From Fibrobacter sp. (GTDB lineage: Bacteria > Fibrobacterota > Fibrobacteria > Fibrobacterales > Fibrobacteraceae), in the NCBI GenBank assembly GCA_024398935.1, contig JAKSIH010000001.1, positions 1 to 64,000 on the forward strand: 64,000 nucleotides of DNA. The letters run 5' to 3'. Positions 14,552-23,380 of this stretch are shown here, piece by piece. Each line of letters starts with the position of its first letter. Positions within the stretch are counted from its first letter, which is position 1. The translations under genes and the position numbers were made by a program. Below the pieces are notes generated by a model. That model did not search any database, was not told the origin of the DNA, and worked only from the letters and a program-made list of their open reading frames with translations.

Positions 14552-15619
14552 ATGAAATTCCGCCTGACTACAGAAACCAAGAATCGCTTGGCCCGTTTCC
14601 GCAAGAATAAGCGGGCCTTCTGGTCCTTTGTTGTTTTGCTGGTGGTGTATCTTCTGTCCCTTACCAGCCCCTGGACGGTAAACGACAAGCCGCTATACAT
14701 GAGCTTTAACGGGAAGAGCTATTTTCCCGCGTTTGCCCGCTATAGCGAAAAGGACTTCGGTGGTTCCTACGATACGGAACCGGACTATAAGCTCCTGATA
14801 GCCGAGGCGGAAGAATGCAAGGCGGATGGATTTACGGGCTCCAACTGCGATGACATATGGGCGATCATGCCGCCTATTCCCCACGACCCCCTCCATCATT
14901 ATCTGGATGGCGATGAAGCCCCGCCCTGTGCTCCGGACGGAACGCACTGGCTGGGGACCGATGCGGAAGGCCGCGATGTCCTTTCGCGTCTCATCCATGG
15001 CTTTAGGATTTGCATCAGCTTTAGCCTGGTTCTTACCCTGATCGGTACCATTATCGGCATTATCATTGGCGGCATTCAAGGGTATCTTGGCAAGTTCTGG
15101 GATACGGGAATGCAGCGTATCATTGAAATTTGGTCCTCCCTTCCCATGCTTTACGTGGTCATCCTCATCGGAAGCATCTACGGTCATAGCTTCTGGCTTC
15201 TGATAATCGTCATGGCTGCCTTCAACTGGATTTCACTCAGCTACTATATGCGTGCGGAATTCCTGAAACTCAGGAACATGACCTATGTGCAGTCTGCGAA
15301 GGTCCTGGGCATGGGCCATCGCCATATATTCTTCAAGGAGATTCTGCCTAACGCCATGACCCCCGTGGTGACCTTATTCCCCTTTACCCTGGTCGGCGGT
15401 ATTGGCAGCTTGACTTCCCTGGACTATCTGGGATTTGGTCTGCAGCCGCCCACTCCGAGCTGGGGTGAACTGATGAGCCAGGGCATGAAACATCTCTATG
15501 CTCCCTGGATTTCTGTCAGTACGGTAGCAGCGCTTTTCGTAACCCTGCTCTTGACTACCTTTGTTGGCGAAGGCGTCCGCGATGCCATGGATCCCAAGTC
15601 GGGAGACCGTTATGAGTAG
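14552..15619 (+). CDS. Peptide-type ABC transporter permease (OppC/YejE family)
   Basis: A 355-residue inner-membrane permease. One N-terminal helix (about 22-38) is followed by a 100-residue periplasmic region, then HWLGTDAEGRDVLSRLIHG, which is the family start of the transport domain, and five helices. The coupling region YVQSAKVLGMGHRHIFFKEI faces the ATPase. YejE and related C-type permeases carry such an N-terminal extension. ATG 14552 lies 8 nt after TATATTGC (14538-14545), so the transcript may be leaderless. The ATPase gene overlaps its stop codon. A partner B-type permease and binding protein are not in the window. Confidence 0.9.
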   Translation: MKFRLTTETKNRLARFRKNKRAFWSFVVLLVVYLLSLTSPWTVNDKPLYMSFNGKSYFPAFARYSEKDFGGSYDTEPDYKLLIAEAEECKADGFTGSNCDDIWAIMPPIPHDPLHHYLDGDEAPPCAPDGTHWLGTDAEGRDVLSRLIHGFRICISFSLVLTLIGTIIGIIIGGIQGYLGKFWDTGMQRIIEIWSSLPMLYVVILIGSIYGHSFWLLIIVMAAFNWISLSYYMRAEFLKLRNMTYVQSAKVLGMGHRHIFFKEILPNAMTPVVTLFPFTLVGGIGSLTSLDYLGFGLQPPTPSWGELMSQGMKHLYAPWISVSTVAALFVTLLLTTFVGEGVRDAMDPKSGDRYE

Positions 15620-16706
15620 AATGCCTTGCATTTATGATATGAATGTCGCTCCAGTCCTATCGGTGAGAAATCTTTCAGTGGCCTTCGGCTTTGCGAAGGG
15701 CCGGAAGGGTGCCCTCGTTCCAAGGGACGGCGTGCCGCCCCTCCAGGTGACGGACAAGGTCTCCTTCGAAATCCACTCCGGCGAGTTCTTTGCCCTGGTG
15801 GGGGAGTCCGGTTGCGGCAAGAGCGTGACCGCCATGAGCATCCTTCGCCTATTGCCCCAGCCAAGCGCCCAGATTGTAAACGGTGAAGTTCTTTTTTATG
15901 AAGCGCAGGAACACTCCGCAAGTAAAGAAATAGACCTTTCCAGGTTACCCTTGCCGGAACTCCAGAAATATCGCGGTTCCAGGATTGCGTGTATTTTCCA
16001 GGAGCCCATGCAGGCCCTGAATCCGGTAATTTCCATTAGGAAGCAACTGCTGGAAGTGTTCAGGTATTGCGCACCTGGCGGGAAAAATTTTGCACCTGCA
16101 GAAGCTCTCGGGCTTATAGAGGAACAGCTGAAGGATGCGGGCTTTACCGATACCGCGCGCGTTCTGGATTCCTATCCCCATGAGCTGTCCGGCGGAATGC
16201 TCCAGCGAGTCTGCATTGTCATGTCCCTGCTTTCTAGGCCCAGGCTGATTATCGCCGACGAACCGACTACCGCCCTGGATGTTACCGTACAGGCCCAGGT
16301 TCTGGCCGTGCTTAAGGAAATGGCCCGTAAGTCAGGAACAGCCGTGCTGCTCATTACCCACAATATGGGAATCGTGTCGCAGTACGCCGACCGGGTGGCC
16401 GTAATGTACGCCGGTCGCATTATCGAGACGGGGCCCGTCCGCGAAGTCATCAACGGACCGCTCCATCCCTATACCCAGGGTTTGCTGGCTGCCATTCCCG
16501 AAAGCCATAGTCAGATGAAGAACCTGAAGTCCATTCCCGGTTCCGTGCCGCACCCTAGGGATTTTGTATCCGGTTGCCGCTTTGCCGACCGCTGTGAAAA
16601 ATGCATGAACGGTTCCAGGGAACTGCAGGCAAAGTGCCGTGGCGAAGTTCCTCCGGCCTCTAAAACAAAAGAAACAGGCCATGAGGCCTGTTGCTTCGAT
16701 CTCTAG
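15612..16706 (+). CDS. Peptide-type ABC transporter ATP-binding protein (OppD/DppD family)
   Basis: A 364-residue ATPase. Walker A GESGCGKS, signature LSGGMLQR and Walker B LIIADEPTTALD are intact. The C-terminal oligopeptide-transporter extension has the PHPRDFVSGCRFADRCEKC region; its cysteines may bind an iron-sulfur cluster, as in DppD. The ATG overlaps the permease stop (ATGAGTAG), so the two are translationally coupled. The last codons contain the hairpin AACAGGCC-ATGA-GGCCTGTT, which on the other strand acts as terminator for cobB. With one permease and one ATPase the locus is only part of an importer. Confidence 0.92.
   Translation: MSRMPCIYDMNVAPVLSVRNLSVAFGFAKGRKGALVPRDGVPPLQVTDKVSFEIHSGEFFALVGESGCGKSVTAMSILRLLPQPSAQIVNGEVLFYEAQEHSASKEIDLSRLPLPELQKYRGSRIACIFQEPMQALNPVISIRKQLLEVFRYCAPGGKNFAPAEALGLIEEQLKDAGFTDTARVLDSYPHELSGGMLQRVCIVMSLLSRPRLIIADEPTTALDVTVQAQVLAVLKEMARKSGTAVLLITHNMGIVSQYADRVAVMYAGRIIETGPVREVINGPLHPYTQGLLAAIPESHSQMKNLKSIPGSVPHPRDFVSGCRFADRCEKCMNGSRELQAKCRGEVPPASKTKETGHEACCFDL
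16660..16692 (-). terminator. cobB terminator nested in the end of the convergent ABC gene
   Basis: On the minus strand AACAGGCC-TCAT-GGCCTGTT (16692-16673) is followed by TTTCTTTTGTTTT. cobB ends at 16725, only 33 bases before the hairpin. The same bases code for the C-terminus of the OppD-like protein. Confidence 0.65.
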
Positions 16707-16724
16707 AATCTTCAATTAGAAACT

Positions 16725-17414
16725 TTACTTGAATTTGTCGCACCATTCGGGAACGATGATGCTAGCCTTGCCCTCGATGCAGACATCGGTGTAGGGATCG
16801 CTTGCGGGCACTTCAAGATTTAGGCAGGTCACCTTTGCCCCGAAGGAGTGGGCGTAGCTCTTGAAACCCGCCGCAGGGTAGACGACACTGCTGGTCCCGA
16901 TGTATACGAATTCTTCGCATTCCCTCAGGGCGTCCTGGATTTCTTCCATGTACTGGGGCTGCTCCTCGAAGAACACGATGTCCGGACGGCTCATGGCGCC
17001 GCAGAAGGGGCAGCGGGTTTCCATGGTCTCCTCGCCGGTAAAGACAAAGCGGTGGTTCGGGTTCCTTTCGCAGGCAAGGCGCATGAGGGCACCGTGCATG
17101 TGAAGCACCTGACGGCTTCCCGCCCGTTCGTGAAGGTCGTCCACATTCTGGGTAACCAGGAGCATTTCGTTACCCAGTCTTTTTTCCAGCTGGGCGAGGG
17201 CTATGTGGGCGGCGTTGGGCTCATGGTCTTTCAGTCCAAGACGGAGAAAGTTGTAAAAATCCTTTACCCGCTTTTTATCGCGGCTATAACCGCGAGGAGT
17301 GCACACATCCTCGATGTTTTCGTGTTCCCACATTCCGTCGCTACCGCGGAAGGTTCTAAGTCCGGATTCTGCGCTAATGCCTGCGCCCGTCAGTACAACA
17401 AGTCTTTTTTTCAT
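16725..17414 (-). CDS. cobB: Sir2-family NAD-dependent protein deacylase CobB
   Basis: A 229-residue sirtuin that removes acyl groups from lysines using NAD. Seen: TGAGISAESGLRTFRG, TQNVDDLHERAG, catalytic His in HMHGAL, a zinc-site Cys pair in RCPFC, and GTSSVVYPAAGF. In E. coli CobB the acidic-acyl pocket uses Tyr92 and Arg95 (FYNARR); the same place here reads FYNFLR, so the Tyr is kept but the Arg position is Leu with an Arg one residue later. The ATG lies 11 bp after the M20 peptidase gene, with AAAGGAG in between, so the two form an operon. Confidence 0.92.
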   Translation of the reverse strand: MKKRLVVLTGAGISAESGLRTFRGSDGMWEHENIEDVCTPRGYSRDKKRVKDFYNFLRLGLKDHEPNAAHIALAQLEKRLGNEMLLVTQNVDDLHERAGSRQVLHMHGALMRLACERNPNHRFVFTGEETMETRCPFCGAMSRPDIVFFEEQPQYMEEIQDALRECEEFVYIGTSSVVYPAAGFKSYAHSFGAKVTCLNLEVPASDPYTDVCIEGKASIIVPEWCDKFK

Positions 17415-17425
17415 AGGCGCTCCTT

Positions 17426-18802
17426 TTAAAGGCTTGCAAAGAACAGTGCTTCTGCAAGGATTCCCTTTTCGAAGTCGGGGAGGTAAAGGCTTTCGTTTTC
17501 GCCGTGGGCGTTACATTCGGGGTCTTCCAGACCTGTAAGGAGAATGGGAATGTTCCCGAAGGTGTTGCGGAAGTATTCTGCACCGGGAATGCTTGCTCCG
17601 CAGCCGATGAACTTGGTGGGGCTTCCGTAGGCTGTTGCCATGGATTCGCTCATCTGCTTGAAGAAGGGGTGGGTGGTGTCCGTTACAAAAGGATTTGCCC
17701 CGTCTTCGGTTGCAATTTCGCAGGTCAGTCCGTAGGGCACCTGTTCCTTGATGAAGTTCACCAGAAGGTCGGTGCAGCGGTCTGCGTCCATGCCTGGCGC
17801 AAGACGGATGCCGATGCGGGCGTAGGCGCTGTCCTGTAGCACATTGCCTGCGTTTTTACGGTTGCCCACTTCCATAGCCGTAACGGTAATGGAGGGTTTT
17901 CTCCAGTTGGCCAGGAGGATTTCGTCTTCGGGGACCAGGAGTTTTGTTTTCGGCAGCACGCCACCATCATTACGGAAAATCGCTTCCGTCATGCCGAGAC
18001 TCTTATAGGATTCCAGTTCTGCATCGGTGGGGGGGACAAGTCCGTCCTCGAAATGGGGGATCAGGATGTTTCCATTTCCGTCGGTAAGGCTTGCGATGAT
18101 ACGGCAAAGAACCTGGGCCACGTCGGGAATGGGGCCGGACCAGGAACCGGAGTGAAGCGGAGCCTTGGTGGATTTCAGTTCCACGGATACGGCGCTCATG
18201 CCGCGGAGGGTCGTGGTAATGGAGGGCGTCCCCTTGGCGAAGTTTCCCAGGTCGGCAACGATAACGGCGTCGCACTTCAGAAGGTCGGCGTACTTGGCAA
18301 GAAGGTTCTTGAAACCGGCGCTACCAGATTCTTCTTCACCTTCGATAACGAATTTGAGGTTGGGGCCATTCTTGCCCTTGAGGGACCGGACCTGTTCCAG
18401 CGCTGCAAGGTGCGTTATGATGCCTGCCTTGTCGTCGGCGGTTCCGCGACCGAAAAGTCGTTCCCCATCCTTGCTCAGGGTTGCCTCGAAAGGTTTTGTG
18501 TTCCACAGGTGTTCACGCATGGGGGGCTGCACGTCGTGATGGGCGTACAGCAGCACGGTGGGCTTGCTCGGGTCCGTGAGGCTTTCACCGTAAACCGTGG
18601 GGCGGCCGCTTTCGGGAACCAGGAACTGGATGTTCTCAAGACCTGCCTCCTGGAACATTTTCTTGACTTCCTCGGCGGAATCCAGCACGAACTTCTGGTC
18701 AAAGTTGTCAAAACTGATGGAGGGAATGCGAACTAGGTCGGACAGGCGCTGGATATAGGTCGCCATGTTTTCGTGAATCGCTTTCTTAAGTTGTTGTTCC
18801 AT
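17426..18802 (-). CDS. M20 family metallopeptidase (dipeptidase)
   Basis: A 458-residue cytosolic zinc dipeptidase or carboxypeptidase-like enzyme. Metal ligands are visible in LLYAHHDVQP (His), GRGTADDKAG (Asp), IEGEEESGS (Glu pair, base and ligand), DLGNF (Asp) and NAHGENES (His near the end). The lid/dimerisation domain lies at about 190-350 (TTTLRGMSAVSVELKS). Length fits the M20 'dipeptidase' subfamily that acts on dipeptides or N-acylated peptides; the substrate is not predictable. The gene leads a two-gene operon with cobB and is divergent from the DHODH-family gene. Confidence 0.9.
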   Translation of the reverse strand: MEQQLKKAIHENMATYIQRLSDLVRIPSISFDNFDQKFVLDSAEEVKKMFQEAGLENIQFLVPESGRPTVYGESLTDPSKPTVLLYAHHDVQPPMREHLWNTKPFEATLSKDGERLFGRGTADDKAGIITHLAALEQVRSLKGKNGPNLKFVIEGEEESGSAGFKNLLAKYADLLKCDAVIVADLGNFAKGTPSITTTLRGMSAVSVELKSTKAPLHSGSWSGPIPDVAQVLCRIIASLTDGNGNILIPHFEDGLVPPTDAELESYKSLGMTEAIFRNDGGVLPKTKLLVPEDEILLANWRKPSITVTAMEVGNRKNAGNVLQDSAYARIGIRLAPGMDADRCTDLLVNFIKEQVPYGLTCEIATEDGANPFVTDTTHPFFKQMSESMATAYGSPTKFIGCGASIPGAEYFRNTFGNIPILLTGLEDPECNAHGENESLYLPDFEKGILAEALFFASL

Positions 18803-18959
18803 AAGGACTTCTTGATATTTTAGGTAATTTCTTTTTTTGAAAGAAAATAGTAAAGAACGAAGACTTTGTATTTGCCTTTGAGATATTTTCTATTTTTAAA
18901 AGGAGTGTTTAGCCCCAAAGGTGATGAAAGTCACTTTTCCTACGAAAGGGAACGAAAAA

Positions 18960-20147
18960 ATGGCATTTAATTGCGTCAATCACGAATACTACTTGCGTTT
19001 TAGCGATCGCGTTTTGGCTCTGATTCGAAAGATTTTCCATAACCATCCTGAATTCCGCCACGATTCCCTGAAACATGTGGCGAAGTTTGCTCCCTTCATT
19101 CCCTTTATGGGCGGCCGTCCCGACAAGTCGAAAACCCTGAAGCGGGTAATTTCTTTCCCGGACCACAGCAATTCCCTGTATCTGGGCTGCCCGATCATGC
19201 TTGCCGCCGGTGCGAACAAGACCGCCAAGCGCATTTGCGACTATGCCAACATGGGCTTCGGCGGAATTTCCGTAGGTACTGCGACCCGTAATGTCCGTGC
19301 AGGAAACACCCACCGTCCCCGCATCGGCTTCCTGGAAAATGACCGTGCTATCCATAACAGCATGGGCCTGAACAACGAGGGCGTGGAAGTCATTGCGAAG
19401 CGTGTGGACCAGCAACTGACGAAGGCCCACAAGGTGGGCATGTGCGTTGGCGTCTCCGTGGCGGAAACTCCGGGCCTTACCGATGAGAACGAAAAGCTGA
19501 AGGACGTGGTGGAAAGTTTCTCTATCGCCTATAAGGCGGGGGACTACATCGAAATTAACGTGAGCTGCCCCAATACCGGCGAGTCCCGCGTGGATATGGA
19601 TTTGACATTGACGGAGAAGATCTTCAGCGAAATCATGAAGTTCCGCAATGCCCAGGCTCTTCGCAAGGCGGTCTATGCGAAAATCAGCCCGGACCTTTCC
19701 GAACGTCACCTGGTAAACATCATGGACATGCTGGTCCGCTGCGGCGTGAACGGCGTGGTGGTGGGTAACACCTATCCGACGAAGAAGATTAGCGAACTTC
19801 CCGTACAGACCAAGTTCGAGGACCTGACTCCGCTCCGTGCTGATGGGGACTGTGGCGGCATGTCCGGGCGACCTCTCTACGAGAACATGATGTGGAACGT
19901 GAAGTACATCCGCGAGCATTATCCCGAGATGAGCGTTATCGCCTGCGGCGGCATCGACCATGGCTTCAAGATCTATGACCTGCTCAAGCTGGGCGTGGAT
20001 GCGGTGCAGTGCTATTCCGTGGTGGCATTCCGCTGGATGGCTGCACACGCCATGCGCAAGGAGCTGGAGGCCGCCCTTCTGGAAGAGGGCTACAAGACCC
20101 TGGCCGACTACGACGACCACAATCCCAAGGTAACGAAACTCCAGTAG
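18960..20147 (+). CDS. Dihydroorotate dehydrogenase family flavoprotein
   Basis: A 395-residue FMN TIM-barrel enzyme. Family elements: PIMLAAGANKTAKR, MGFGGISVGTAT, RIGFLENDRAIHNSMGLNNE, EINVSCPNTGE, VGNTYP, GGMSGRPLYENMM, VIACGGI and GVDAVQCYSVVAF. The overall order and the N-terminal extension resemble class 2 (quinone-linked) PyrD. The NVSCPNTG loop is closer to class 1 type sequence, where class 2 usually has SSPNT. It would oxidise dihydroorotate to orotate in pyrimidine synthesis, but a related dehydrogenase role cannot be excluded. ATG 18960 has GAAAGGGAA upstream; in-frame GTG 18921 and ATG 18924 are alternatives. Confidence 0.82.
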   Translation: MAFNCVNHEYYLRFSDRVLALIRKIFHNHPEFRHDSLKHVAKFAPFIPFMGGRPDKSKTLKRVISFPDHSNSLYLGCPIMLAAGANKTAKRICDYANMGFGGISVGTATRNVRAGNTHRPRIGFLENDRAIHNSMGLNNEGVEVIAKRVDQQLTKAHKVGMCVGVSVAETPGLTDENEKLKDVVESFSIAYKAGDYIEINVSCPNTGESRVDMDLTLTEKIFSEIMKFRNAQALRKAVYAKISPDLSERHLVNIMDMLVRCGVNGVVVGNTYPTKKISELPVQTKFEDLTPLRADGDCGGMSGRPLYENMMWNVKYIREHYPEMSVIACGGIDHGFKIYDLLKLGVDAVQCYSVVAFRWMAAHAMRKELEAALLEEGYKTLADYDDHNPKVTKLQ

Positions 20148-20170
20148 GAGTTTACCCTGGGGAGAGTTGG

Positions 20171-20728
20171 ATGAGATTTCTTGCCATAGTCCTTTTATTC
20201 TGCGCGTCGTCCTTCGGGGGATTCTTTCTGGATGAACCTAAGGTGGAGGCGGCTCGTTCTGCAGGTGAAATCCCTCCCTGGCGCATTGGCGGGGCCATCG
20301 ACCTGGGGGTGTATCTCAGTTCCCCCGACGTAGGGGTGGATGTCTCCGTAGAATATCGACTGCACAAGGCTCACTCCCTGGATGTTTTCGGGACCGCCCT
20401 TTTCGGCGGGGAAATGTTTGAGATTGGTTCCAGCTGGCGATTCTTCTTCGGGTCCCATCTGGAGGAGTCCGGCCACGACGACTTTTTGCGCCTGGCAGTT
20501 TCCGGAACCTACTTTGACGTTGATGACGAATCCTTCTTTCCGGTGCGGATTTCCGTTGGCTATGGCCGGGATTTCCTCTTCCTGAAGAATGCGGATTTTC
20601 TCTGCCGCCTGGAAGTGCGCGGTTCCTACCTCATTAACGAACCTTATTCCGAAAATTCCGGCGAGGGGCTTTTCCGGGAGACGACTCACTTCATTTTCAA
20701 CCTGAGCTTCGGCGTCTATCTTTTCTAG
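20171..20728 (+). CDS. Predicted outer-membrane beta-barrel protein
   Basis: A 185-residue protein with a signal peptide (MRFLAIVLLFCASSFGGFF). Alternating hydrophobic strands follow (GGAIDLGVYLSS, VDVSVEYRLH, LDVFGTALFGG, FEIGSSWRFFFGS, LRLAVSGTYFDV, VRISVGYGRDF). It ends in an aromatic C-terminal strand (FNLSFGVYLF), as expected for an eight-strand outer-membrane barrel. A GGGGAGAG site precedes ATG 20171. It starts 23 bp after the DHODH gene and may be read from the same mRNA. No family was recognised. Confidence 0.65.
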   Translation: MRFLAIVLLFCASSFGGFFLDEPKVEAARSAGEIPPWRIGGAIDLGVYLSSPDVGVDVSVEYRLHKAHSLDVFGTALFGGEMFEIGSSWRFFFGSHLEESGHDDFLRLAVSGTYFDVDDESFFPVRISVGYGRDFLFLKNADFLCRLEVRGSYLINEPYSENSGEGLFRETTHFIFNLSFGVYLF

Positions 20729-20759
20729 CTTTTGAAGGAGTCTGCGGAGGGCCCCCCGT

Positions 20760-20796
20760 GTGTCATCCTGAGGAGCGTAGCGACGAAGGATCTAGC
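20760..20796. repeat. GTCAT-type dispersed repeat
   Basis: The sequence starts GTGTCATCCTGAGGAGCG and ends AGGATCTAG; the pieces CATCCT and AGGATC are complementary ends. It lies between two genes and just before the promoter motif TAGATT (20804-20809). Related to 10350-10376, 23381-23423 and 26776-26807. Confidence 0.6.
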
Positions 20797-20816
20797 ATTT
20801 TTATAGATTGTACTTT

Positions 20817-21593
20817 ATGAAACGTCTTTTTGTTTTTCTGCTGCTCTTTGCCTGCTATGTATTCGCCACCCCGTGGCTTGGAGCCACCTTTAAGCGCGTC
20901 AATCACGACAATCACCTGGCTCTTCGGATTATCGGTGTCCATCCGGAATCGGGTTGTTTCACGGCCGGTATCCAGGCGGACGACCTGATTGTTGGAATCC
21001 AGGGGAAGGTGCTGACCGATATTTCCCAGGTCCAGGATGCGGTCTCCAAGGGGAAGGCGGGGCAGGAAATCTCCATTGAAATTGTTCGCAACGAAAACAA
21101 TGCCGAAAAGAAGAAGACCCTCAAGGTAAAATTGACGGATCGTCCCGACGACATCAGCAGCCTGACCGGTTCCGCCATCGGAAGTAAAATTGCCAAGTTC
21201 GGGGAAAACTTCTACCAGAACGGGGAGAAGCGACAGGCAAAGCCCAAGGCGACCCTTCTGGATTTCTGGGCCACATGGTGCGGCCCCTGCCGTAAGACAT
21301 TGCCAGTTCTTGCAAGTGTCTATAATAAGCATGCCAAGGACGGTCTAGAAGTCATAGGCATTTCCAACGAAGACCTGAAAACCCTGAACGGGTTCTACGA
21401 TCGGCAGCATAAGTCTCCCTACCCGCTGTACCGCGATGCCACCCAGGACTTGTGGCGTCGTTACGGCATTCGCGCCGTGCCCACCCTGATGCTTCTGGAC
21501 CAGAACGGCTACATAAAGCAGGTCTGGAGCGGCGCCCCCAGCGAATCCCTGGTGGAAAAGCTGGTGGTGGAAGTGCTTCAGGAGGCCCGTTAA
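20817..21593 (+). CDS. Secreted PDZ-thioredoxin fusion (TlpA-like) protein
   Basis: A 258-residue protein. A signal peptide (MKRLFVFLLLFACYVFA) is followed by a PDZ domain (about 20-110; ESGCFTAGIQADDLIVGIQG, SKGKAGQEISIEIVRNENN) and a TlpA/thioredoxin domain (about 140-258) with WATWCGPCRKT as the redox CXXC site and the cis-proline in RAVPTLMLLD. It is expected to reduce or oxidise disulfides in the periplasm. The PDZ part may bind client C-termini. ATG 20817 lies 7 nt after TAGATT, so the message may be leaderless. PDZ and thioredoxin in one chain is an uncommon pairing. Confidence 0.85.
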   Translation: MKRLFVFLLLFACYVFATPWLGATFKRVNHDNHLALRIIGVHPESGCFTAGIQADDLIVGIQGKVLTDISQVQDAVSKGKAGQEISIEIVRNENNAEKKKTLKVKLTDRPDDISSLTGSAIGSKIAKFGENFYQNGEKRQAKPKATLLDFWATWCGPCRKTLPVLASVYNKHAKDGLEVIGISNEDLKTLNGFYDRQHKSPYPLYRDATQDLWRRYGIRAVPTLMLLDQNGYIKQVWSGAPSESLVEKLVVEVLQEAR

Positions 21594-21650
21594 GGCCTTC
21601 GTAAAGATAAGTTAAAAGACACCTTGCCCATATAAATGTAAATTCAGGGC

Positions 21651-23336
21651 ATGAAACTGGATTTCCTGAAATTTGCCTGTGTCTCCATCCTGGTGACGGC
21701 CGTGTCTTCTACCTTTGCCGCAGCGGATGGCTATCTTGAGTATTTTGACTGTTGGCTTGAAAAGTCTTCTTCTATTGAACCTTCGGAACGGGCCCGCATA
21801 GGAGCCGGTGACAATGCCAATGTATGTGGCTGCTTTAAGGTCAGGGAAAAGGGTGGCTGGAAATGGCGTGGTGACGAACCCAAGCAGATTACCAAGGTCT
21901 GGAACATTCCGAAGCCCAAGGTGACTCCCTGCTCCGGTAATTCCTGCGACGACGCCGGTGCAATTCAGCAGTGCGTAGACTATATCCAGTCCAGTAATGT
22001 TAGCCTGGCCGACTTCAAGACGGGCCGCGCCCTGGATGGCGCCGTCGCCTTTACCTACGAAAACGATGGCTGGTCCAACACTCCCTTTGGCGACTATTAT
22101 GAACAGCGCAAGGACCGTGCCGATGCCATCGACTGCTTCTTTAACATCCACGGTCGTCCGGATGCCGATCCCGATGACAAGAATCATCCGGAAAATTTCA
22201 CCTTTTCCGGAATGCCTAAAAAGCTGGTTCCCAGTGCCGTGGGGCGCTTTACGGACTTTAGCGACGTGCGTTGCCTGGACAAGAATGAACTGACGGGATT
22301 TGCCTTTAACGGCTATAGGGAAAATCTCCGCCATGTGGATGAAAAAGGCTTGCTCCAGGGCGAAGAAATTGGTTACATGAACGATCCTACTTATCCGGTA
22401 AAGCAGGCGGACAAGTGGGGCAAGGTAGCGTGGACTGCAAATCACAAGAACGGCATGCGTGAGGGCGTTGCCACCTTCTATAAGTCCAGCGTCATGGATA
22501 ACAGCAACAAGACTTATTACTTCAAGCATCTGGAAGTTCCCTTCAAGCAGGGCTTCAGGGACGGAACTGTCCGCATGCTTGCCGAAAATGGTTTCGTCAT
22601 GGCGGAAATCCCCCAGAAGCGTAACGGCATCCATGGCCGTATGACGGTGAACAACCCCTTCAAGAAAAAGAAGGTGACCCTGACCTTTAATGCAAACCAG
22701 CTGGAAGGCTTTGTGGACTTTGGTGACTTTGGTGGCGTTTACCACCAGGGATTGCCCAACGGCCTTATCACTTTCTGGGCGGTAAAGGATACCTGCTACC
22801 AATGGATGCAGGGGGAATCTGTCTGCTATACGGAACGTCTGAGAAAAACCCAGTGGGGTACCTACAAGATGGGCAAGTTCAAGGGCGTCATGGAATGCTG
22901 GAATGGAATGAAGGGCGATGCCAAGCTGGTATGCCCGGAATTGCCGGCAGACTCCATCAAGTATACTCCCGCAGGTCGCGATTCCATTGCAAGGCTTGAC
23001 TCTCTGGCTGCCGCCGGCGATACGGCCGCCATCGCCCTCATTAGGGCTGGTAAGATCAAGGAGCAGAAGGAAAAGGTTGCCCTTGCTCGTGAAAAAGCCG
23101 CAAAGTCCCGCGAAGCTGCAAATCAGGCAGACCTCATAGCAAAGCAAGCCGAAGAGGAGGCCGCCCAGGCGGAAAAGGAACTTGCCTTGCTAGAAAATCC
23201 AGCTCCCGCAGAACCCGCTGCAGAAGAAGCTCAGGAAGAGGATGCTCCTTCCAAGGACAAGAAGGATAAGCACAAGGACAAGAAATCTTCCAAGGATAAG
23301 AAGGCGACGAAACCCACTAAAAACAAAAAGCGGTAA
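21651..23336 (+). CDS. Secreted MORN-like repeat protein with a charged coiled-coil tail
   Basis: A 561-residue protein. A signal peptide (about 1-24) precedes a Cys-rich N-terminal region (DCWLEK, VCGCFKVRE, TPCSGNSCDD, DCFFNIHG). Residues about 260-410 hold loose toxin-antitoxin YwqK/MORN-like units (NGMREGVATFYKS, QGFRDGTVRMLAENG, NGIHGRMTVNN, QGLPNGLITFWAV). From about 460 there is an alanine/glutamate/lysine coiled coil (REKAAKSREAANQADLIAK) ending in a lysine-rich tail. The start is 6 nt after TAAATT (21639-21644). Function is unknown; a surface or periplasmic structural role is plausible. Confidence 0.6.
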   Translation: MKLDFLKFACVSILVTAVSSTFAAADGYLEYFDCWLEKSSSIEPSERARIGAGDNANVCGCFKVREKGGWKWRGDEPKQITKVWNIPKPKVTPCSGNSCDDAGAIQQCVDYIQSSNVSLADFKTGRALDGAVAFTYENDGWSNTPFGDYYEQRKDRADAIDCFFNIHGRPDADPDDKNHPENFTFSGMPKKLVPSAVGRFTDFSDVRCLDKNELTGFAFNGYRENLRHVDEKGLLQGEEIGYMNDPTYPVKQADKWGKVAWTANHKNGMREGVATFYKSSVMDNSNKTYYFKHLEVPFKQGFRDGTVRMLAENGFVMAEIPQKRNGIHGRMTVNNPFKKKKVTLTFNANQLEGFVDFGDFGGVYHQGLPNGLITFWAVKDTCYQWMQGESVCYTERLRKTQWGTYKMGKFKGVMECWNGMKGDAKLVCPELPADSIKYTPAGRDSIARLDSLAAAGDTAAIALIRAGKIKEQKEKVALAREKAAKSREAANQADLIAKQAEEEAAQAEKELALLENPAPAEPAAEEAQEEDAPSKDKKDKHKDKKSSKDKKATKPTKNKKR

Positions 23337-23346
23337 AGAAACAGAA

Positions 23347-23373
23347 AAAGCAGGTTTACCACCTGCTTTTTTC
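23347..23373. terminator. Bidirectional terminator between the MORN-like gene and dnaA
   Basis: The hairpin AAGCAGGT-TTACC-ACCTGCTT is followed by TTTTT on the plus strand, and by TTTTT on the minus strand after the mirrored arm. Confidence 0.85.
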
Positions 23374-23380
23374 GTGTCTG

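Noticed and set aside
18909-20120. 403-codon minus-strand open frame
   Set aside because: It lies opposite the DHODH-family gene, which shows clear FMN-barrel motifs.
21612-23147. 511-codon minus-strand open frame
   Set aside because: Antisense to the MORN-like secreted protein, which has a signal peptide, a promoter motif and repeats. The minus product has no recognisable family.
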